A stretch of 5,676 nt of DNA from Weeksellaceae bacterium (GCA_022701475.1 JAKOOI010000578.1:1-5676); one strand, 5' to 3'; shown: positions 1-5,676, numbered from the stretch's first letter. Notes: generated from the letters alone by a model not told the origin. Translations and numbers: made by a program.

Positions 1-986
1 AAGTGAAAATTGCCAATATCTACGGCCACCAGGCCATCGTTCATAAAGATTTCTATGAAGGAATTGATGTTTCCTCCAGGGAGTTTGAAATTGATGAATT
101 TACCTGTAACATTACCTCGGCCACTTCTGTTTCTGAACTTCTGCAACGGATTGTACCTGCCGGGTACGATATTATTGCCCTGGTACGGGGCGGCGGCGAC
201 CGCCAGAGCTTTGATGTTTTTAACAACCTTTCCCTGGCGGAAAAATTCATCGGTCTGCCGTGCATTACCATCACCGCGCTGGGGCATACGGTGGATGAAA
301 CCTTATTGGATAAACTGGCAGACAGAAGGTTCCACCTTCCGCATGATTACGGCGCCGGTCTTCACGCGGTGATCAGTAAGCTTTCTGAAGAAAAGTCAAA
401 TTCCAGGGCCCTGCTGATTGAAGAAGTAAAAAAAGATGTTTCCGGACAGTTTGCCGAGCAGGTGACTACACTTACCCAGCAGCTGAAGAAGAAAAACGAA
501 GAATTTACCGAAGCCCAGAAGACCTTTAACGAGCAGGTAGAACAGCAGACCAGAACTTTCAATAGTCAACTGAAAGTCCGCAATGAGGAGATGGAAAAGC
601 TTAAAGGACAGATTACGGAAACCTACGGTAAGCAGGTGGAGACCTTAACCGGGCAGCTGGCCGGAAGAAATGAAGAGTTCAAAAAGCTGCAGAAAGATAC
701 CTCAGAGCAGTTGCAGGACCTTTATAAAAACTTTTCCGCTCAGCAGAAACAGTACCAGGATGAAACCGAAGCGGCAAAAAAAGAGCTGGCTGCCCTGTAT
801 GAAAAGAATACACAGGCGGCAGTAAACGAAAAAACAGCCGTTTTAAAAGCTGCCCTTGAAACCGCCACCCGTGAAAATGCCAGGCTGCACGAAAAATCTG
901 AAACCAATAAAACCGGCTATCTTAAAATAATTATTGCTGCCATCATTGCACTGATTATCGGATATGTACTGGCAGGAATAAGATAA
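1..986 (+). CDS. XseA-like exonuclease VII large-subunit protein with C-terminal membrane anchor (5' partial)
   Basis: The first 125 visible residues match the catalytic domain of the exonuclease VII large subunit, which in E. coli degrades single-stranded DNA with XseB. RGGG (Arg62) is followed 33 residues later by GHTVD (His95, Asp98), the same spacing as R205, H238 and D241 in E. coli XseA; Asp16 is a plausible counterpart of D155. LADRRFHLP fits the following ADLRAPTP segment. Residues about 125-300 are charged coiled coil, where XseA also has a helical arm, but the end differs: residues 305-325 form one hydrophobic helix (GYLKIIIAAIIALIIGYVLA) ending in GIR. The frame is open to the left edge. 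GTG at position 3 could serve as a start, but the OB-fold domain, about 140 residues in XseA, would then be missing, so the gene most likely begins upstream. No xseB follows. Family assignment is firm; the membrane-tethered role is inference, and it may be a paralogue rather than housekeeping XseA. Confidence 0.8.
   Translation, partial: VKIANIYGHQAIVHKDFYEGIDVSSREFEIDEFTCNITSATSVSELLQRIVPAGYDIIALVRGGGDRQSFDVFNNLSLAEKFIGLPCITITALGHTVDETLLDKLADRRFHLPHDYGAGLHAVISKLSEEKSNSRALLIEEVKKDVSGQFAEQVTTLTQQLKKKNEEFTEAQKTFNEQVEQQTRTFNSQLKVRNEEMEKLKGQITETYGKQVETLTGQLAGRNEEFKKLQKDTSEQLQDLYKNFSAQQKQYQDETEAAKKELAALYEKNTQAAVNEKTAVLKAALETATRENARLHEKSETNKTGYLKIIIAAIIALIIGYVLAGIR
450..710 (+). repeat. Three tandem 29-residue coiled-coil repeats inside the XseA-like protein
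   Basis: Visible residues 150-178, 179-207 and 208-236 align without gaps. Positions 4 (Q), 7 (T), 11-12 (QL), 16-18 (NEE) and 28 (E) are identical in all three units, position 8 is L/F/L and position 19 is F/M/F. The NEE motifs begin at residues 165, 194 and 223, exactly 29 apart (87 bp). Units 1 and 3 resemble each other more than either resembles unit 2. A fourth unit at 237-265 is only faintly recognisable. A 29-residue period is not a multiple of seven and fits mixed heptad and hendecad packing (7+11+11). Confidence 0.75.
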
Positions 987-1143
987 ACCATACTATAAAA
1001 TATTTTTTTTCATCATAATGGCGTAATTTTAGATAAGACTGATCTACTGTTGAATTTCTGTCTTGTTAAGTGTCTTTCAGGATGTTGGATAAAGTGCCGG
1101 AAATTTATCAGGAGAAAAAAATGGCTTAGTAAAATGATTTCCT
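987..1143 (+). other. Intergenic region with an SD-preceded start-stop mini-ORF
   Basis: These 157 bp lie between the XseA-like and CinA-like genes. No exact TAnnTTTG promoter element was found; TAATTTTA at 1024-1031 is one base off and lacks a partner. AGGAG at 1110-1114 stands six bases before ATG-GCT-TAG (1121-1129), a two-codon frame ending in a stop. A second ATG at 1134 opens an 11-codon frame that overlaps the start of the next gene and ends at 1169. A T-run after 1002 follows no convincing stem, so no terminator is called. Confidence 0.4.
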
Positions 1144-1722
1144 ATGATTTTAAAACCTTCAAAAATTGAATTGACCATTGAGCAGCTCAATGCAAAATCA
1201 TTTATCCATTTTCTGGTGGAATTACAGAATCTGCTGGAATTCATAGGTGAGGAGCTGGCTGCTGTTCACGAGACGGTATCTGTTGCGGAGACTGTAACAT
1301 CAGGGTTTTTGCAGTTTTCATTTTCACAGGTAAAAGATGCTTCGCGTTTTTTCAAAGGAGGAATCACCGAACAGGAAATCAACGGTGAGCTGGATTTTTT
1401 TACTATCGATCGGGATGAAGCTTCCTACTGCCATGGAGTATCTCCCAATATTGCTGAGGAAATGGCCCTGCAGGTAGCCGCAAAATTCAAAACCGACTGG
1501 TCGATTGCCGTTACCGGATATGCTGCCGCTGTAAAGGAATCGCAGCATAAGCTCTATGCTTTTTTTTCCATCTCCCGTCATGGAAAGATCATTCTTTCCG
1601 AGAAACTGGATCTCCATTCACGTACGCTACCGCTGAAGGCCCAGCTTTATTACAGTGAATTTATTCTGGGCTGCTTTAAGCTGGAACTGGATAAGATTAG
1701 GGTGGACAGACAGGCCATATAA
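1144..1722 (+). CDS. CinA C-terminal-domain-like protein, probably catalytically inactive
   Basis: This 192-residue protein resembles the CinA C-terminal (PncC) family, whose active members deamidate nicotinamide mononucleotide in the pyridine-nucleotide salvage cycle. Residues about 30-180 carry the fold's signposts: VSVAETVTSG (46-54) for the usual AESCTGG loop, FFKGG (69-73), VSPNIAEEMA (99-108) and IAVTGYA (121-127) for the TGxAGP loop. The nucleophile Ser of AESCTGG is Thr50 here, and the Tyr and Lys expected after the GG (GGxxxYxxxxK) are Gln77 and Glu82. Loss of all three suggests a non-catalytic or altered protein. The ATG at 1144 is the first possible start, since TGA at 1135-1137 closes the frame upstream; the first 25 or so residues are an extra amphipathic extension. 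No signal peptide or membrane helix is visible. It stands alone on its strand and converges on the kinase gene. Family is fairly sure, function is not. Confidence 0.72.
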   Translation: MILKPSKIELTIEQLNAKSFIHFLVELQNLLEFIGEELAAVHETVSVAETVTSGFLQFSFSQVKDASRFFKGGITEQEINGELDFFTIDRDEASYCHGVSPNIAEEMALQVAAKFKTDWSIAVTGYAAAVKESQHKLYAFFSISRHGKIILSEKLDLHSRTLPLKAQLYYSEFILGCFKLELDKIRVDRQAI

Positions 1723-1754
1723 TGATGAGGTCAGCTTTATGGCTATCAGCTTTC

Positions 1755-1769
1755 ATCGATTAGTTCGAT
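1755..1769. terminator. Small inverted repeat between convergent genes
   Basis: ATCGA (1755-1759) and TCGAT (1765-1769) are perfect inverted arms around a five-base loop in the 64-bp gap between the converging CinA-like and kinase genes. The place suits a bidirectional terminator, but the stem is short and no T-run follows on either strand, so this is a weak candidate. Confidence 0.2.
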
Positions 1770-1786
1770 CAGCAGATGATAATATG

Positions 1787-3397
1787 CTAAAGCGGCAGTG
1801 TAAACCAGAATCTGCTTCCTTTTGAAATCTCACTTTCCACACCGATCTTTCCGCCGTGGTTCTTAATGATTTCCGCGCTGATGTACAGTCCCAGTCCCAA
1901 CCCGGTAAACTTCTGTCCCCGGTAATCCGTACGGTAGTACCGTTTGAAAAGGTGGGCGAGTTTATCCTGTGGAATACCGGGACCCTGATCGATCACGCTA
2001 ATTTTTAACTCATTGTATTCCGTTGTTTCCGCGCTGATGATGATTTTTGAGCCGGGTGCATATTTGATGGCATTGGTCACGAAATTAATAACCACCTGCC
2101 CGATCTGCTGCGGGTCTGCCTCGATGGTTTTTGAAACATCACCTTCAAAGACGATAGATACATCCGTCTGCTGGATGAGATCCGAACAGCAGTCGTCGAG
2201 CAGCTGACGAAAAGTAAATGCTTTCCTTTCCGGTTTTACATATCCCTGTTCCATCCTGCTGGTATCCAGAAGGTCGGCGATAAGCTGCGAGAGTTTTTCC
2301 AGGCTTTTCATGGCCTGGCTTAAAAGCCTGGTACGGGCTTCGTCCGGCAGCTTATGGTGGGATCGCTGGAGAAGCTGAAGCGAGGCTTTCAGCGCAGTAA
2401 CAGGGGTTTTCAGCTCATGGCTGGCAATGCTGATGAAATCGTCTTTGCCCTGCAGGATCATCCTCCTGGCCGTCACGTCTGTAAAGGTAGCGATACCGCC
2501 GGCAAAATGGCCGTCTTTATCAAATATCGGTGCTGCATTGATCGAAATATAAAAGACCTCCCTGTTGGGTGGCTGGACCCCGATTTCATGATCATAGACG
2601 GGTCTGCCGGTCCTTTTCATAACGGACATAGGATGTTCTTCGGAGGGTAGGGGTGTTCCGTCAAGCCTGAGGTTCTGCCACCGCGGATCATCAAAGGTTC
2701 TGTCCTTGATATCGCTTTCACAAAGACCCAGGATCTGCTGCGCCATAGGATTGGCATAGACCATCTGCCCGTTTATATCCGTGATGCCCATTCCTTCAGC
2801 CATTGTTTCCAGGATGTCCTGCATCCTTTTTTCGCTGCTTCTTAATATTTCTTCCAGTTCTTTTTTCTGGCTGATGCTTTTGATCAGGCGGTTATTGGTC
2901 TCGTTCAGTTCTTCATTGGTTACATGATATTCTTCATTGGCAGCCATAAGCTCCTCATTGATCTGCTGTTCGCGGTCTTCCTTTTCCCGGACCAGTTTCC
3001 AGGCATGCATCCGCTCGGTAACATTCACTGCCGTATGGAGGATGCTGAAGACTTCACCTTCTGCATTTACGATAGGTTTGAAGATAAAATCAAAATAAGA
3101 AGTAACCAGATTACCGCTGATCCTCAGGGTGGCAGCCATATCCCTTGCTTCAAATATTTTTCCCGTATTCAAGACCTCATTCAGGATGTCGGAGAACGGC
3201 TGACCCTCCATTTCCGGAAGTGCTTCGTTAAAAGTAAGCCCGTGAACGGATCGGTCTTTCCCCCAGATGGTCAGCATGGCATCATTTACAAACTGAATCC
3301 GGAATTCAGGGCCTGTATAAATAGCGGTGGCATCACCTGACTGTCTGAGGATCTCAAGAAGTGCATCGCTGCCTGAATCTGAAAAAAATCTATGCAT
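1787..3397 (-). CDS. Soluble PAS-PAS sensor histidine kinase, orphan
   Basis: A 536-residue two-component sensor kinase. PAS domain 1 spans about residues 16-130 and ends with the DFIFKPI strand and VNVTER cap. A charged linker with NEEL/NEEY repeats (about 132-190) is probably a signalling coiled coil. PAS domain 2 is about 190-312 (GITDINGQMVYAN at 204-216; FTDVTARR cap). The HisKA domain holds the phospho-acceptor in SHELKTP (His327). The ATPase domain has the N box (INFVTNAIKYAP, Asn442), G1 (DQGPGIP, Asp470), F box (LFKRYYR) and G2 (GLGLGL, 499-504), all intact, so it should be active. There is no signal peptide or membrane helix, so it should sense a cytoplasmic cue, often redox, light or a small ligand for PAS domains, but no cofactor residue identifies the signal. 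No receiver domain or response-regulator gene lies in the window. The start is the first ATG; a promoter candidate lies about 260 bp upstream. Confidence 0.95.
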   Translation of the reverse strand: MHRFFSDSGSDALLEILRQSGDATAIYTGPEFRIQFVNDAMLTIWGKDRSVHGLTFNEALPEMEGQPFSDILNEVLNTGKIFEARDMAATLRISGNLVTSYFDFIFKPIVNAEGEVFSILHTAVNVTERMHAWKLVREKEDREQQINEELMAANEEYHVTNEELNETNNRLIKSISQKKELEEILRSSEKRMQDILETMAEGMGITDINGQMVYANPMAQQILGLCESDIKDRTFDDPRWQNLRLDGTPLPSEEHPMSVMKRTGRPVYDHEIGVQPPNREVFYISINAAPIFDKDGHFAGGIATFTDVTARRMILQGKDDFISIASHELKTPVTALKASLQLLQRSHHKLPDEARTRLLSQAMKSLEKLSQLIADLLDTSRMEQGYVKPERKAFTFRQLLDDCCSDLIQQTDVSIVFEGDVSKTIEADPQQIGQVVINFVTNAIKYAPGSKIIISAETTEYNELKISVIDQGPGIPQDKLAHLFKRYYRTDYRGQKFTGLGLGLYISAEIIKNHGGKIGVESEISKGSRFWFTLPL

Positions 3398-3402
3398 GTA
3401 TT

Positions 3403-3416
3403 ACAATGAATATTGT
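3403..3416. repeat. Inverted repeat ACAAT-4-ATTGT before kinase start
   Basis: Perfect five-base arms (3403-3407 and 3412-3416) flank four bases, six bases upstream of the kinase ATG. In the transcript it could form a small hairpin near the ribosome entry site; in DNA it could be a half of an operator. The short arms could occur by chance. Confidence 0.35.
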
Positions 3417-3426
3417 TTTGCGTGCT

Positions 3427-3449
3427 GCAATACGCCATTGCTGTATTGC
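3427..3449. repeat. Inverted repeat GCAATAC-9-GTATTGC before kinase start
   Basis: Perfect seven-base arms (3427-3433 and 3443-3449) flank nine bases, about 30-50 bp upstream of the kinase start. The size and spacing fit either a dimeric regulator operator or a leader hairpin. No regulator is identified. Confidence 0.45.
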
Positions 3450-3549
3450 CGGCAGGCGGGTTATGTTTATTGCTTTACACTCCTGTGATGTCCCCTGTCA
3501 TATCATACTTTGTTTCTGTCCATAGCTACGGATGTTACAGACCGGATCC

Positions 3550-3604
3550 ACCGGAACCGCCGCACTCTTCTGCAGCCGGTACTGCTGCACGGAAGACTTC
3601 CGGT
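3550..3604 (-). promoter_or_regulatory. Competing inverted repeats in the kinase leader
   Basis: The segment 3597-3604 (CTTCCGGT on the plus strand) can pair with CGGAAG at 3590-3595 as a tight local hairpin, or with ACCGGAA at 3550-3556 as a 7-bp long-range stem that would enclose TGCAG (3571-3575) / CTGCA (3585-3589). The two pairings of 3597-3604 cannot exist together, the arrangement used by attenuators and riboswitches. The local GC content is higher than the flanks. No known riboswitch class is recognised, and a chance origin is possible. Confidence 0.3.
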
Positions 3605-3654
3605 TAAAAAATGTTCTGAATGATTTTGAATATCAGCAGGTAAGCAATATAATG

Positions 3655-3662
3655 CAAAGATA
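3655..3662 (-). promoter_or_regulatory. Bacteroidota -7 promoter element TATCTTTG (kinase promoter candidate)
   Basis: Read on the minus strand, TATCTTTG followed by CA matches the Bacteroidota sigma-ABfr -7 consensus TAnnTTTG exactly. It points at the kinase and would start transcription near 3648. No good -33 TTG is found at the usual 17-23 bp; a TTT lies slightly farther away. The exact match and intergenic position favour it. Confidence 0.5.
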
Positions 3663-3707
3663 AGTGAATATTTCAGAATACGGAGGAAAGTATGCAGCAA
3701 TTATTTT

Positions 3708-3759
3708 CGGCAGGCATCAGCAGAGGATTGCATTTTTACTCAATGTATGCATGCTGCCG
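3708..3759 (-). terminator. Imperfect stem-loop directly after the hydrolase stop
   Basis: CGGCAG at 3708-3713 and CTGCCG at 3754-3759 are inverted arms, extended by GCAT (3714-3717) / ATGC (3747-3750) with a three-base bulge. The structure begins at the base after the hydrolase stop codon. The loop is long and the minus strand beyond it is A/T-rich but not a T-run, so it is at best an atypical terminator. Confidence 0.25.
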
Positions 3760-4890
3760 TCAGAAGATCGCTCCAAGCTGTTCTGCCATCAGCTTTACCT
3801 GGAGCGGTCTCTGCTTTTTATCGACATCAAGCCGGTTATAGAAGCCGGTCTTTACCACCACCATTTCCCGTTCAGGAATCATAATGATGAACTGGCCCAG
3901 GAAACCGTAGAAAAAACGGTATTTTACTGCGCTTTCATCATCAGCCCATACGGTATAGCAGAAAGCATCATTTGCGGAAGTAGGAGCCAGCAGTCTTTTG
4001 CAAAACCCCTCGCTGATAAGCTGTCTTCCGTTCCAGTTACCCTGTTGCATGATCAGCTGTCCCAGTTTTGCGAAATCCCGTGCGGTGGCATGGATGCAGC
4101 AGAAAGCTTTTTCCACCCCTTTCTCATCGGTACTCCATTTGGCAGGAAATTCCATTCCCAGAGGCTTCCACAGTTTTTCAGAAAGGTATTCCGCGAGGCT
4201 TCCGCCTGTTACTTTCCTGAGCGCAAGGCCCAGCAGCTGGGCAGCGGCACTCTGGTATTCGTACTGCTGTCCCGGCATTTTATTGACTTCAATATCAAAA
4301 ACCTGTGATGCCAGGTCATCAATAAAATATTGTTTTGAGTTTTCGGCAAACGGATGGTGGTATTCTTCTTTCCAGTCGAGCCCGGCCTGCATCGTCATCA
4401 GGTGCCGGAAAGTCAGAAATTTTCCATAGGTGCTGTCCTTGTACCCGGGAAAAACGGATGAGATCAGCTGGTCTTCGGATTCCAGGTAGCCGTCATCAAT
4501 GGCGCAGCCTGTAAGTATGGAAAGCATGCCTTTTGCCATGGAAAAGGAATTCATCAGGGAAGAGGAGCCATGATCCTTCCAGTATTGTTCGAAAACCAGT
4601 TCATTATTCCGGATGACCACCAGAGAGGATGCCCTTGTTTTTCTGAGTTCTTTAAGAACGTCTTGCGGAAGGCGGGCGGTGTTGTAGGATCTGCTTTTTT
4701 TCCATGGGGCCGGCCGGAAATTAGCAATGGGCCGGGAAGGGAACTTTTCTTCGTCGTCTATGGAAGGTGTGATCGGCCCCTTTTTCAGATTCATGGCAAT
4801 AGCCTTAAAAACGTATCCGTATCCTGAAACCAGGATGAGGACAACGGCTCCGGAGATGCCTGTGGCAAATGCAGTCAGTACTTTTTTCAT
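3760..4890 (-). CDS. Membrane-anchored serine hydrolase, class C beta-lactamase family
   Basis: A 376-residue penicillin-binding-protein-fold hydrolase (beta-lactamase/NylB-like family, PF00144 type). An N-terminal hydrophobic helix (about 6-30) without a lipobox Cys anchors it, placing the enzyme outside the inner membrane. The nucleophile motif is SFSMAKG with SxxK at Ser117-Lys120. LTFRHLMTMQAGLDW (159-173) is the family's conserved helix. The second motif is YEYQS (210-214), with Tyr212-Gln-Ser replacing the usual Tyr-Ser-Asn. ARDFAKLGQLIM (270-281) and YGFLGQ (328-333), in place of HxG/KTG, complete the active site as seen in many Bacteroidota serine hydrolases. Substrate cannot be read: esterase, peptidase or amide hydrolase are all possible, and antibiotic resistance should not be assumed. 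It starts 46 bp after the AraC-family gene, same strand, with no promoter element seen between, so co-transcription and control by that regulator are plausible. Confidence 0.92.
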   Translation of the reverse strand: MKKVLTAFATGISGAVVLILVSGYGYVFKAIAMNLKKGPITPSIDDEEKFPSRPIANFRPAPWKKSRSYNTARLPQDVLKELRKTRASSLVVIRNNELVFEQYWKDHGSSSLMNSFSMAKGMLSILTGCAIDDGYLESEDQLISSVFPGYKDSTYGKFLTFRHLMTMQAGLDWKEEYHHPFAENSKQYFIDDLASQVFDIEVNKMPGQQYEYQSAAAQLLGLALRKVTGGSLAEYLSEKLWKPLGMEFPAKWSTDEKGVEKAFCCIHATARDFAKLGQLIMQQGNWNGRQLISEGFCKRLLAPTSANDAFCYTVWADDESAVKYRFFYGFLGQFIIMIPEREMVVVKTGFYNRLDVDKKQRPLQVKLMAEQLGAIF

Positions 4891-4906
4891 ATCGGTAACA
4901 GCAGGC

Positions 4907-4940
4907 CTGATCTTTTTTTGTGTCAGTATAAAAAGATCAG
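4907..4940. repeat. 11-bp perfect inverted repeat over the AraC stop codon
   Basis: CTGATCTTTTT (4907-4917) and AAAAAGATCAG (4930-4940) are perfect complements around a 12-base spacer. The right arm contains the regulator's stop codon (4937-4939), the left arm lies about 17 bp before the hydrolase start. CAGGCCTG (4902-4909) is an adjoining 8-bp palindrome. No T-run follows on either strand, so it is not a standard intrinsic terminator; it could limit read-through, protect mRNA ends or bind a protein. Confidence 0.6.
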
Positions 4941-5676
4941 AAAATATCGGGCCGGGATTTTTCCGTTCTGTACCGCTGCGGTGAAATTCCTTTTACCGAT
5001 TTAAAATAGGTGCCGAAATGGGAATTGTCATTAAAGCCCAGCTCGTAAGAGATTTCAGAAACGGAAGCGGCGGTATGCATCAGGAGACGCTCCGCCTCAA
5101 GGATTACCCTGTTTTTAATCAGCTGGCCTGCCGTAAAACCTGAGTATGTTTTGGTTAATGCATTAAGGTAATTTGGCGTAATGTTAAGCATGCCTGCATA
5201 TGCAGCGGTGGTCCTGAATTCTTTATAATGCTTGTCTACCAGTTCCGAAAACTGCTCAGCCAGCTGCTTTTTATGATGCACAGCCTGTCCCGGTACTTCA
5301 ACGGTACCTGCACTCCGAAGATACTGAAGGATAAGGATTTTCAGTTCAAGACAGAGGATTTCCCTGGAAAGCGGATGATTTTTGGAGAATTCCCGCTGCA
5401 GCAGTTCAAATCGTTGCCACAGATCTTTCCTGCCGGGTCCTGCCATATCGGAATAAGGAGGCACATTGGTGAGAATGCTGTCGCTCCTGATCAGCCGGTT
5501 GCCGGTATACACATGGTTGTAGAATGATTTGGTGAACATGCATACGAAACCCTCTGCGGAAACTTCCCGGAAATGATAGACCTGATGGTAATTGATAAAA
5601 AAGAAACGGTCGGCACAGACCTGGAATTCAAGATTGTCAATGCTTAGGGAACCGCGGCCCTCTCTGAAAAGGAAGA
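4937..5676 (-). CDS. AraC-family transcriptional regulator (5' partial)
   Basis: The reading frame is open from the stop at 4937-4939 to the right edge, giving 245 visible residues. The Met at 5537-5539 is internal, because the 45 residues before it continue the cupin-type ligand domain (REGRGSLSID, FFINYHQVYHF, EVSAEGFVCMF). The AraC DNA-binding domain covers about the last 100 residues: a first helix-turn-helix at 156-179 (AAYAGMLNITPNYLNALTK) and a second at 204-229 (SVSEISYELGFNDNSHFG, then YFKSVKGISPQRYR). The second half matches the AraC signature closely, so it should bind DNA. Such proteins usually activate transcription in response to a small molecule held by the cupin; the ligand here is unknown. 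It sits 46 bp upstream of the serine hydrolase on the same strand and may control it, though divergent genes beyond the edge are equally likely targets. About 30-50 N-terminal residues are probably missing, judged from typical lengths of about 280-290. Confidence 0.92.
   Translation of the reverse strand, partial: FLFREGRGSLSIDNLEFQVCADRFFFINYHQVYHFREVSAEGFVCMFTKSFYNHVYTGNRLIRSDSILTNVPPYSDMAGPGRKDLWQRFELLQREFSKNHPLSREILCLELKILILQYLRSAGTVEVPGQAVHHKKQLAEQFSELVDKHYKEFRTTAAYAGMLNITPNYLNALTKTYSGFTAGQLIKNRVILEAERLLMHTAASVSEISYELGFNDNSHFGTYFKSVKGISPQRYRTEKSRPDIF

Larger units (their letters stand above)
3398..3759 (-). other. Long intergenic leader upstream of the histidine kinase
   Basis: These 362 bp separate the serine hydrolase stop from the kinase start, both on the minus strand. 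I find no credible gene: open frames on either strand have low-complexity or overlapping content and no family resemblance. The stretch does hold a promoter candidate (3655-3662), a GC-rich block with competing inverted repeats (3550-3604), and two inverted repeats just before the kinase start (3403-3449). If the promoter is real, the kinase mRNA has a leader of about 250 nt. Confidence 0.5.

Noticed and set aside
1003..1010. Run of eight T after the XseA-like gene, as a terminator
   Set aside because: Only a short AAAATATTTT self-complementary stretch precedes it; there is no stable stem.
2924..3340. A 138-residue plus-strand frame opposite the histidine kinase
   Set aside because: Fully antisense to intact PAS-domain coding sequence, with no motif of its own.
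3413..3607. A short plus-strand open frame in the long intergenic region, starting with TTG
   Set aside because: No recognisable domain, Pro/Ala-rich tail made by the GC-rich inverted repeats, and no promoter or ribosome site.
3503..3700. A 65-residue minus-strand open frame in the same intergenic region
   Set aside because: It would span the promoter candidate, has no family resemblance and has an arginine-rich tail typical of non-coding translation.
3664..4308. A 214-residue plus-strand open frame opposite the serine hydrolase
   Set aside because: It lies almost wholly antisense to a well-supported gene, starts with GTG and shows no family motif; it reflects the codon pattern of the hydrolase.
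3760..4890. Calling the hydrolase a true AmpC beta-lactamase
   Set aside because: The YxN and KTG motifs are replaced by YQS and GFLG, and the protein is membrane-anchored, so resistance function is not supported.

Overview
The window reads as chromosomal DNA of a Bacteroidota bacterium, probably from the Flavobacteriia or Chitinophagia side. Start codons mostly lack a Shine-Dalgarno sequence, one intergenic site matches the phylum's -7 promoter element TAnnTTTG, and the protein families and wording (divergent CinA-like protein, membrane-anchored serine hydrolase, cupin/AraC regulator) are typical of that group. This assignment is inference; no marker gene is present.

Layout. On the plus strand, a gene cut by the left edge encodes an exonuclease VII large-subunit-like (XseA) catalytic core, followed by a long coiled coil with three 29-residue repeats and a C-terminal membrane helix. 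After a 157-bp gap comes a CinA C-terminal-domain protein that has lost the expected catalytic residues. This gene converges on three minus-strand genes. In transcription order from the right edge these are an AraC-family regulator (cut by the right edge), a membrane-anchored class C beta-lactamase-fold serine hydrolase 46 bp behind it, and, after a 362-bp gap, a soluble PAS-PAS histidine kinase with no adjacent response regulator.

How the genes may work together. The AraC regulator and the hydrolase share strand and are close enough to be one transcript, but an 11-bp perfect inverted repeat spans the regulator's stop codon and could modulate read-through. The kinase probably has its own promoter (TATCTTTG, minus strand, about 260 bp before its start), giving a long leader rich in inverted repeats, two of them mutually exclusive. 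The XseA-like and CinA-like genes show no obvious functional link.

The observations most worth a second look are the membrane-tethered XseA-like nuclease with its 29-residue repeats, the structured leader of the kinase, and the degenerate CinA-like protein. No CRISPR array, tRNA, rRNA, insertion sequence or phage gene was seen. Nothing here proves a new multi-gene system.
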